Below, in pieces: positions 55,767 to 64,000 of a stretch of DNA of 64,000 nucleotides. A program made the position numbers and the translations under genes. Within the stretch, counting starts at the first letter, position 1. Each line of letters opens with the position of its first letter. The stretch lies in NCBI GenBank assembly GCA_019279435.1, contig JAAALK010000286.1, positions 22,463,931-22,527,930 on the forward strand. Direction: 5' to 3'. The notes beneath the pieces were generated by a model that did not search any database, was not told where the DNA came from, and saw only the letters and a program-made list of their open reading frames with translations. Source of the DNA: Zizania palustris. Lineage: Eukaryota; Streptophyta; Magnoliopsida; Poales; Poaceae.

Positions 55767-57636
55767 TCAAAACATGCTAGTATCTCTTGGATGCTCGGTG
55801 AGAGGGCGAGATAAAAATTGTTTTGGAATCCAACAGCGCAAAACACGAGATGCAGGCAAAGTAGTAGACTGACCATGCATAGGAAATAAACCATGATAAA
55901 AAGTGTGTGGTTTAGCAATAAAGCGCGAACCTAGAAATCGACGAGGTCTCCCAACCTGTCGAGCATCAAAGCCTCTTACACGTGATTTACCACCATATGA
56001 AGCATGGTGTATACCATGAGGGGCAAACTGACTCACAAACCCATGGGGAGCCTCAAAATCAAAACAAGACTGATAACCACAATCATGCAAATCAAGTGAA
56101 GAATAATCATGAAAGTTCAAAGCATGAGCACGGCGTTCATCTTTCATGCGTCGGTAGCAAAAACCAATCAAATGACCTACACGATGACAATACGCACAAT
56201 GAAAAACTTTCTTGGTGTATGTTTATAGGTTTCTGGCGCGAACCTCACAATTTTCGTAGGTTTTTGCTTGGAGTCTGTCTTGAGTGGTGGAATGATTATC
56301 TTTTTGGGTTGGGTAGGATTTTTGGCTTTTTGAGGTGTGTCTAACTGGGCTCTCTCTTTCTCAAGGGTAGTAGGTAGAGTGAACACAATTTGGCTTGGGG
56401 TATTAGAAGAAGTTCTCTCATAACCTAACCCAAGAGCTAACCCTGCCCCGTCAGCGCATATTTTTGTTTTGTCCAAAAGCAAATCCATTTTCCCTTTCCC
56501 TTCAGTGCATTTGTCTACCATGGAAAGCAGATAATTATTCTCACACTTTAGTTTTTCTACTTGCTCTCTAGCAAAGCTAAGTTGGTCGTTAAGGGTGATG
56601 CAGGTGGGACACGCCGGCTGCATATCCTTAGAACACTCAGCACTCTCCAATCTAGCCTTAAGCTCATCGATATGCTTATCTCTCAGACTCACGCTTTCAA
56701 TCAGTAAAGTGCAATTCAGGCATTCATCGATGGCATCAGGACTAGACTCCACCACCAAGAGTTGCTTCTGAACATTTTCAAGTTTCTCAATGTTTTGAGC
56801 ATGAATCGGACGCAACTGAGCAAGTTCATCCATAACGATAAGACAAGACTCTCATTTAGCAATTTCAGACTTAGACTTCAACAATGCAAATTCAGTAGAA
56901 AGTGATTCAATTTTAAGCTTTAGTTCCTTCCGTTCTTTAGCAACAAGTTTAAGCAGTCTATCTTGTTAAATAATTGCATCATGTAATTCATCGTTTTGAA
57001 CAAGTAATTGGTCATGTGATAGACTAACCTCAGATGAGTCAGGCTCATCGTTGTTGTACTTGTCATTGGTCACGAAGCAAAGCCCGTTGAAGTCCTTCAT
57101 CTTTTCCTTCTATTCTTCATTCTTGTAAAATTCTTCTTTATCAGAGCTTGGCTCTTCACTCGAGGTGTTGTTGATGTCGCTGAGTGCAGCCACAAAAGCT
57201 CTAGCCATCTTTTTTGCCACTTTTCTTCTTTTGCCTATGAAGAAGGATTTTTTGTCTCTTTTCTGGTTTTTTAGTTCATTTTCATTCTTTGAGTTCAGTT
57301 TTGGGCAATTTGCTTTTAATATGATTAAGATCACTACACTAAAAACACCCTCGAAAGCCTCCTCTTCTTTGATCTCTTCTATCATTTTAGAACCTAGTGA
57401 ACTTTTTGATTATAAGAGCAAGCTCTTCATCGTCCAATGTGTCCACTTGTTTCTTTGTGATAGAGACCAATGAAGACAAGGCAAAACCCCCAGATAAAGC
57501 GCAAACTTCATACGCACTACCTCCAGATGAGGTACCACTACTAGGGCTAGAACACAAAGCAATCGAAGGCAACAAGGATTTCTCAGCTCCCGGTCGAGAT
57601 GCCTTGGCAATCTCGGTGGACTTAAGCTTACTAAAG
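55767..57636 (-). pseudogene. gag of copia element Y, N terminus cut off by the gypsy element, several breaks
   Basis: Homologous to the X gag from the end of the UBN2 core. Open pieces: 57656-57387 (its first codons already lie in the gypsy LTR), 57385-57110, 56833-56177 and 56171-55767. Recognisable parts are SKLKSTEIAKASRPGAEKSL, a damaged knuckle (FSVVILIILKANC), a Lys/Ser/Glu linker, a coiled-coil stretch, ACPTCITLNDQLSFAREQVE, and a C terminus with GRPRRFLGSRF ending in TGA at 55769-55767. The breaks between pieces are stops and frameshifts. Confidence 0.8.
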
Positions 57637-58689
57637 TGATGAGGACATCCCAACACATGGTCCTATCACTAGTTCGGTCACCATACATAAAGATCTGATC
57701 GCTATCACCGGTTATAAAGGTACGATCACTCGCAATCGCTCAAAGACGCTACACCATAAGATTAATTCACTCCTTCACACCGTTGATGTTACTAATGAGA
57801 ATTTTTTATTACCTAAATCATGTACTTTGATCTTGCTCAGGTTCACACATGAAGCTATGAAGCACCAAGACCTGATTGAAGAGTACGGAGCATAGCAAGA
57901 GCCGATCGGAGATCCAAGCTGACAGGCTGACAGAAGACCCCACTTGCAAGCTTCACCACGGTTAGAATACTGAGAGACGGGGGCTATATGACCTATGGTT
58001 GGAAAGGCCATCAAGTCATCTTTCACGCCCAACAAACCGTTCGTCTTTTGGAGTTCCCAAGCTTGAGTTATGGCTAAAACATTGATTAGAGGTCCAACAG
58101 TCAAACAGACGCGCGAGTTCACAAGACAGCCTCTTGAATACTCCACCAGCTGGTTTCACACCCTCCCTGCGTGGAGAGCACGACTCATACTCATCTAGGA
58201 GGGTTGTTCCTAGTATAAATACCCTCCTAGGCCTCTCAAACTCAACTTTTGATCATTTGATAAACCTACCTCTATGGTATATTGCAGCCGAGCTGCTTGA
58301 GTGTCTACTCACCTTTGTTCTTGCAAGTTCATCGTGCGCTTGTGAGAAAGATCTCTCTGATATCCCCCATTTTGTGCTTATGGCTTCCGGTTCGGCCACA
58401 CCGTATTGTGTGGATTGGTCCCGGCTTGTGGTTCTATGATCGTTCGGCGATCGAGTCGAAGTCCTCGTGGTTTCGGTGCCTCTCTCCCCGTCGCTTGACT
58501 GCAGCCAAACCTTGAGACAGGTATACAACTCCCCTAATCCGTGCTTGTTGGCTTCTAGTTCGGCTGCACTGCCCTGTCATATTAGTTCCCCGCTGTTCGC
58601 AGCAAGTTACCCGCTATTCGCAGCAAGTTATCGTGTTCGAGATTCTACTGCCGTGAAGATCAGGTCATCCCAAGGTCGAGTCCTCACCA
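57637..58689 (+). repeat. 5' LTR of gypsy element 5 (about 1053 bp)
   Basis: Boundaries inferred from TGATGAGG at the copia junction and its near-mirror CCTCACCA two bases before the primer-binding site. TATAAATA promoter box at 58214-58221. The stretch 57835-57988 is repeated in inverse orientation at the window end. Confidence 0.75.
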
Positions 58690-58691
58690 TT

Positions 58692-58708
58692 TGGTATCAG
58701 TGCTTCAG
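58692..58708 (+). other. primer-binding site of gypsy element 5
   Basis: TGGTATCAGTGCTTCAG, close to the initiator-methionine tRNA complement TGGTATCAGAGC used by many chromoviruses, with one mismatch in the first 12 bases. Confidence 0.75.
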
Positions 58709-59315
58709 TTGTCACGGTAGGATCTTTACCCTTGATTATCTCTGATTTGATTTATCCATCACTTGTTCGCTTGGTTTTTTCCCATCCTAGAGTCCACAAA
58801 ACTGCCACACAAAAAAAAATTGAGCCCTTGTTGGTACTGTTTTTCTTGTGTTGCTTGCACTCATCTTGTTGTTGGTCACCATCATGTTTTCTAGCACTGT
58901 GTTCTTGTGTTTGCTGAAAAAAAAGAACAAAAAAAGAGAGAAATTAAAGAAAAAGAGTCAAAAAAAGAGGACGCTGAAAGGGGCTAGATTGCAGATCGTA
59001 TTGCTGAAAAATTTCAGATCCAAAGGTGCAAGTTTGTGGTACTTGTGACAACAACGTTTCACATCTTTTGAGTGCTCGCACACTGGGATTTTCAGTACCA
59101 AAAGCCCACCTTGAACAGCCACCTATAGCTCCACAAAAACCCGAAACCGGACTTGTGTCTTGTAATCCTTTCGATCGCTTAATCACAACTGCGGTATAAC
59201 CACTTGAGCACACTCACAGGCCTCGTGAACGTGTAAGAACTCTGGATAAGTAGGAGGTGAGGTTGTGTGATTCCACGAATTTTACCTATTCCACTTTCTT
59301 TCCCATTGTACTAAC
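58709..59315 (+). other. untranslated leader of gypsy element 5
   Basis: Between the primer-binding site and the gag start. It contains an A-rich purine stretch at about 58915-58980. No coding frame with support. Confidence 0.6.
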
Positions 59316-62300
59316 ATGGCAGGATATGAATCAAGTGTTCACGGTAGCAACTGTGGAGATGAAGAACCCCCTGTTGCACGTGCTGAGTTGCGGCAGTTGG
59401 GAGACACCCTTTTGAAGGCTATGGAGCGGATGCTTAATGAATGTCTCCCTGCAGCATGTGGATGGGATCATCAACATCCAAATGAAGAATCTGGTGATGA
59501 AAATTCTGGTTTTGGAGATGGGTTTCATGGCCATCATAGAGGTGGTCAGGGTGGTGATCGAAGAGCAAGAAGAGGGCATGGACATGATCGACATGTTCAC
59601 TTTCACGCTGAAGAGGAAATTCATAGTGAATCTAATGGGGGATTTGATAATAATGAGAACCCATTTGCTGACCATAGGCGGTTTGGACACCACCATGGTC
59701 GCCGTGGAGGTGCTGGTCGTGATGTGCACCATGTTCGGCATAATCAGGATGATCTGGACAACATTGCTCGTGTCAAGTTGAGTGTCCCTAAATTCACTGG
59801 TCAGGAAGATGCTGATGCATATCTCAGTGGGAAGAGCAATGTGATCAGATTTTTAGAGTACACAATGTCTCTAACCGAAGGTGTGTTGATCTTGCTTCTG
59901 TTGAATTCTCGGGTTATGCTCTCACTTGGTGGAATCAAATACAAGAAAGTCAGCTTGTGTTGGGATGTGATCATATCAACACATGGGATGAAATGAAGAG
60001 AGTGATGAGGAGACGATTTGTGCCCTCAAGTTATCAGCCTGACCTTCGCAATAGGTTGCAAAATCTGAAGCAAGGTTTTGGGTCGGTTGATGATTATTAT
60101 AAGGAAATGGAGTTACTCTTCGTTCGTACCGGAAAAAGAGAAGATTCTGAATCAAAGATGGCAAGATTTCTGCGTGGTCTCAATGATGAAATCTCTGGCT
60201 TTGTTGAGATGTTTCCATATCATAATCTGTCAGATCTTGTTGATCAAGCTATGCGCACGGAGAGGAAAATTCAGCAAGAGGGTCGTCAGAGGACTTATGG
60301 CAGTCAGAAACTTTCAGCACCATGGCGTAAGCAGCAAGGTGGAACTTCTTATGCTACTGGTCGGTCTCAAACCACAACAAGGCCTACTCAATCTATTGGT
60401 GCTGCAAAGCCAATGGTTTCCACTACCTCTGCACCTTCGGTACAACAACAACCACAATGATCTACTACAAAATCAGCAACTCCCTCTGTTGCATCAGCTG
60501 CTTCTTCATCCTCGCATAGCAGAGACTTTGTGTGCCACAAGTGCAAGGGTCGTGGCCACATTGCTGCTCAATGTACGAGCAGAAGAACAATGATTGTGAA
60601 TGAACAGGGAGAGTGGGAATCAGAGAGTGATCAAGAATATGATGCTCCAAGATATGATGAAGAAATTGTAAGTGAGGGAAGTGAAATTCAACCCGAGGAA
60701 GGTGACAATAATTTCTTCATCTCTCGCCGAGCTCTCAATGTGAATGTTGTGCAAGAGGATAATGAGCAGCGGCACAATATTTTTCATACCTGAGGCATGA
60801 TCAAAGATAAGTTGTGCCAAATTATTGTTGATAATGGCAGCTGCAATAACATTGCAAGTCAGGAGTTAGTGGATAGATTGGGCTTGAAACAGAGGCGACA
60901 TCCCGAGCCATACAAGATGCAATGGCTTAGTGATAGTGGCGCCTTGCGTGTGAACAATATGGTAACCGTTCCTTTCTCTATTGGGAGTTACCATGATGAG
61001 GTGGAGTGTGATGTGGTGCCTATGCAAGCTTGCCAATTGTTGTTGGGAAGACCTTGATTATTTGATCATGATGCTCAGATTTGCGGTCGATCCAACAAAG
61101 TTGTGCTTACATACAAAGGAGAGAAACTCACTTTGCTCCCTTTGACACTGAGTGAAATCTTGAAGGATGATCTGAAAAGAAAACAGCGAGAGAGCGAGAA
61201 ACAATCTTGTGAGAGCCACCAACATCGTGAGAAAGAGAGTACAAGGCCAAAGAAAACTCCACAGCCAAAAAGAATTGAGCCAAAGGGAACAGAGGGATTA
61301 GTCATGATGGCTAGGAAAAGGGATCTAAAAGAATTGAGTGAACCCGATGCCATGTTCTTTGTACTGCTGTACAAGGACACTCTTCTTTCTTCTAACAACT
61401 TACCATCTACTTTGCCTAGTGTTGTTTTGGATGTGTTGCAGGAATTTGAAGACGTGTTTCCAGAGGAAGTACAACCTTGGCTGCCACCAAAGAGAGGAAT
61501 TGAGCATCAAATTGATCTTGTTCCTGGTGCTTCACTTCCTAACCGTGCTCCCTACCGCACCAACCCCGAAGAAACAAAGGAAATTCAGCGTCAAGTTCAG
61601 GAGCTCATCAACAAGGGTTATGTAAGGGAAAGTCTCTCTCCATGTGTTGTTCCTGTTCTTTTAGTTCCTAAGAAAGATGGATCATGAAGAATGTGTGTGG
61701 ATTGTCATGCTATTAACAACAGCACTATTAGATATAGGCATCCCATACCGAGACTTGATGATATGCTTGATGAACTCTATCATTTTTACTAAAATTGACC
61801 TAAGAAGTGGCTACCACCAAATTCGAATGAGAGAAGGAGATGAGTGGAAAACAGCCTTCAAAACAAAATTTGGGCTTTATGAATGGCTAGTAATGCCTTT
61901 TGGATTGACAAATGCTCCTAGTACTTTCATGAGAATGATGAATCATGTGCTTAGAGCCTTCCTTGGAAAGTTTGTTGTGGTTTACTTTGATGACATCTTA
62001 ATTTACATCAATTCACTTGAAGAACATGTTGAACATGTAAAATGTGTGCTTGATGTTTTGAGGAAAGAATGCTTGTACGCTAACCTTGCCATGTGCACCT
62101 TTTGCACCGATAAGGTAGTGTTTTTTGGCTTTGTTGTTTCAGGTCAAGGTGTGGAGGTAGATGAAGAGAAGGTCAAAGCCATTTGGGAATGGAAACCTCC
62201 ACAAAACGTGAGCCAAGTGCGCAGTTTTCTTGGTCTTGTTGGTTTCTATCACAAATTTGTGAAAGATTTCAGCACTATTGCTGCTCCAATCAATGAGGGT

Positions 62301-63846
62301 ACCAAGAAGGACGTTCCCTTCCACTGGGGTGATGTGCAAGATAAGGCATTTGATGAGCTGAAAATGAAGTTAATAACAGCCCCACTCCTTGCACTTCCAA
62401 ACTTTGGTAAGAATTTTGAAATTGAATGTGATGCAAGTGGTGTAGGGATTGGTGGCGTGCTCATGCAGCAAGGTAGACCTATTGCTTACTTTAGTGAAAA
62501 GTTAAGTGGTCATGTTCTGAATTACTCGGTTTATGATAAGGAACTATATGCGTTAGTAAGGAGTCTAGAGACTTGGCAACACTACCTTTTACCTAAAGAA
62601 TTTGTGATCCATTCCGACCATGAATCTTTGCAGCATTTAAAGGGCCAACTTAAACTGAATAGAAGACATGCAAAATGGAGTGAATTCATTGAATCTTTTC
62701 CTTACATTGTAAAGTATAAGAAAGGGAAAGAAAGTGTTGTTGCTGATGCTTTGTCTAGGCGTCATGCTTTGCTGTCACAACTTGATTCTAAAATGCTTGG
62801 GCTAGAGAGTATTAAAGAATTGTATGCAACTGACCAATCGTTTGCAGAACCATTATCTAAATGTTGTGATGGTAAAGGCTGGGAGAAGTACCATTTACAT
62901 GACGGGTTCTTGTTTTGAGCTAACAAACTTTGCATTCCAGATTGCTCTGTCCGTCTCATGCTCTTACAGGAAGCTCATGCTGGAGGACTTATGGGTCACA
63001 TTGGGGCCAAAAAGATGGAACAAGTCTTATTGGATCACTTCTATTGGCCCAAGATGAGGAGGGACGTGGAACGACATGTCCTACGATGTGCAACCTGCCA
63101 CAAAGTTATGTCCCGCTTGCACCTGCATGGTTTATACACCCCTCTACCTATTCCTAGAGTTCCGTGGGAAGACATTTCAATGGATTTTGTTCTCGGTTTA
63201 CCTCGAACTAAGAGGGGGAGGGATTCAATCTTTGTTGTGGTTGATCGTTTCGGCAAGATGTCTCACTTTATTCCCTGCCATAAGAGCGATGATGCCTCAC
63301 ATATTGTTGAATTGTTTTTCAGGGAAATTGTACGGCTACATGGAGTACCCTGAACTATTGTTTCAAATCGCGACCCCAAATTCTTGAGCTACTTTTGGAA
63401 GACCTTGTGGGGAAAGCTGGGGACTAGACTGGTGTTCTCTACAACTTGTCATCCGCAAACAGATGGATAAACTGAAGTTGTGAATCGTACCTTGTCAACG
63501 CTGTTGCGAGCTGTGCTAAAAAAGAACTTGAAGCTATGGGAAGAGAGCTTGCCACATGTGGAATTCGCTTACAATAGGGCGGTACACTCTACCACAAATT
63601 TTTGCCGATTTGAAATTGTTTATGGCTTCAAACCCCTTGCTTCCATCGATCTATTACCTTTGCCTATGCAGGAATACACCAACCTTGACGCAAGCAAGTG
63701 TGCTGATGCTGTCAAGAAGCTCCATGAACAAACAAAAGAGAACATCGAGAAGATGACCAAGTTGTATGAAAAGCGCGCCAACAAGGGACAGAAGAAAATG
63801 GTGTTCGAACCAGGAGATCTGGTTTGGGTTCACCTTCGCAAGGAGC
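59316..63846 (+). pseudogene. gag-pol of gypsy element 5, many stops and frameshifts, C terminus missing
   Basis: Gag starts at ATG 59316 (MAGYESS), with a His/Gly/Asp-rich N-terminal part. A frameshift near 59830 moves the reading to the frame 59957-60460 (RRRFVPSSYQPDLRNRL). A stop at 60458, then the CCHC knuckle (CHKCKGRGHIAAQC) near 60530, a stop at 60791, protease (VDNGSCNN, near 60830), a stop at 61055 in GRP-W, then the RT start. Another stop near 61684 in KKDGS-W and a frame change near 61780 precede an open frame to 62918 with IDLRSGYHQIRM, YFDDILIY (near 61983) and RNase H. Integrase has a zinc finger (about 62990-63100) and the DD-E core, with stops near 63351 and 63468. Most stops fit TGG or CGA changed to TGA by transitions. 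Pol breaks off at 63846. It is non-functional. Confidence 0.9.
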
Positions 63847-64000
63847 TATAGCCCCTGTCTCTCAGTATTCTAACCGTGGTGAATCTCGCAAGTGGGGCCT
63901 TCTGTCAGTCTGTCAGCCTAGATCTTTGATCGGCTCTTGCTGTGCTCCGTGCTCTTCAATCAGGTCTTGGTGCTTCATAGCTTCATGTGTGAACCTGAGC
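63847..64000 (-). repeat. inverted, truncated LTR of the gypsy element 5 family
   Basis: Reverse complement of 57835-57988 without indels, about 12 differences in 154 bp (about 92% identity by hand count). It starts exactly where pol breaks off and runs past the window end. On the minus strand its LTR start would lie about 200 bp beyond the window. Confidence 0.9.

Larger units (their letters stand above)
52570..57636 (-). mobile_element. second X-type copia element (Y), rearranged and cut by a gypsy insertion
   Basis: Begins at 52570 with the X-type LTR start TGTGGGATCAGAATGGCGAC. The LTR is cut near 53785 and joins directly to internal sequence equivalent to 34165 of X, so the end of the LTR and about 280 bp of the interior are deleted. 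The interior is interrupted by an F1 LTR piece (54175 to about 55245). Gag (minus) follows to 57636, where the gypsy element inserted. The N terminus of gag and the 5' LTR lie outside the window. Confidence 0.8.
57637..63846 (+). mobile_element. chromovirus-like Ty3/gypsy element (element 5), 3' end replaced by an inverted LTR piece
   Basis: 5' LTR 57637-58689, primer-binding site, gag-pol 59316-63846. It inserted in the gag of copia Y: the flank 'cttactaaag' continues as 'agttc' in intact copies. RT and integrase resemble the Reina group of plant chromoviruses (from memory, not tested). The pol frame stops abruptly in the region after the integrase core (LVWVHLRKE), so the end of pol, any chromodomain, the polypurine tract and a normal 3' LTR are missing. 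Confidence 0.85.

Overview
The window is nuclear DNA of a flowering plant, most likely a grass. The evidence is one GC-rich, intron-containing housekeeping gene at the left edge, followed by about 58 kb of nested LTR retrotransposons of the Ty3/gypsy Tat and chromovirus types and of a gag-only Ty1/copia type. Nothing bacterial, organellar or viral was seen, and no tRNA or rRNA gene.

Layout. 1-2.1 kb holds worn LTR pieces. 2132-4664 (minus) is a complete six-exon gene for a farnesylatable type I DnaJ/HSP40 co-chaperone. It has a heat-shock element in its promoter and a (AC)21 microsatellite sitting on one of its splice donors. A 748-bp hAT-type MITE with a perfect 8-bp target duplication (5025-5772) lies in its upstream region. 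5936-14393 is Tat element 1 (plus, 3' end lost). 14394-14493 is an assembly gap. 14494-17659 is the 5' part of a copia element (F1, minus) that had inserted in the gag of Tat element 3 (minus, 17660-19102).

19357-52471 is one gag-only copia element (X, minus) with LTRs of about 3 kb. It carries two complete Tat insertions: element 2 (plus, 19668-31403) in its left LTR and element 4 (minus, 34953-46788) in its interior. All three insertions have exact 5-bp target duplications. 52570-57636 is a second, rearranged copia of the X type (Y). It contains an F1 LTR fragment and is cut by a chromovirus-like gypsy element (plus, 57637-63846). The window ends in an inverted piece of that gypsy element's own LTR.

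How the parts work together. The Tat elements carry two converging transcription units. The LTR promoter drives gag-pol. A separate TATA promoter next to the 3' LTR drives an antisense gene that I reconstruct as five exons. The two units meet at an array of 116-118-bp tandem repeats. In element 2 the antisense gene is open over all 1150 codons while gag-pol is broken at ten or so places. In elements 1 and 4 both genes are damaged. None of the gag-pol genes here looks functional, so movement must have relied on proteins supplied in trans, or the damage came later. Extra antisense ORFs downstream of pol are known for the Tat lineage. The spliced structure, the private promoter and the better preservation than pol are the most interesting points in this window.
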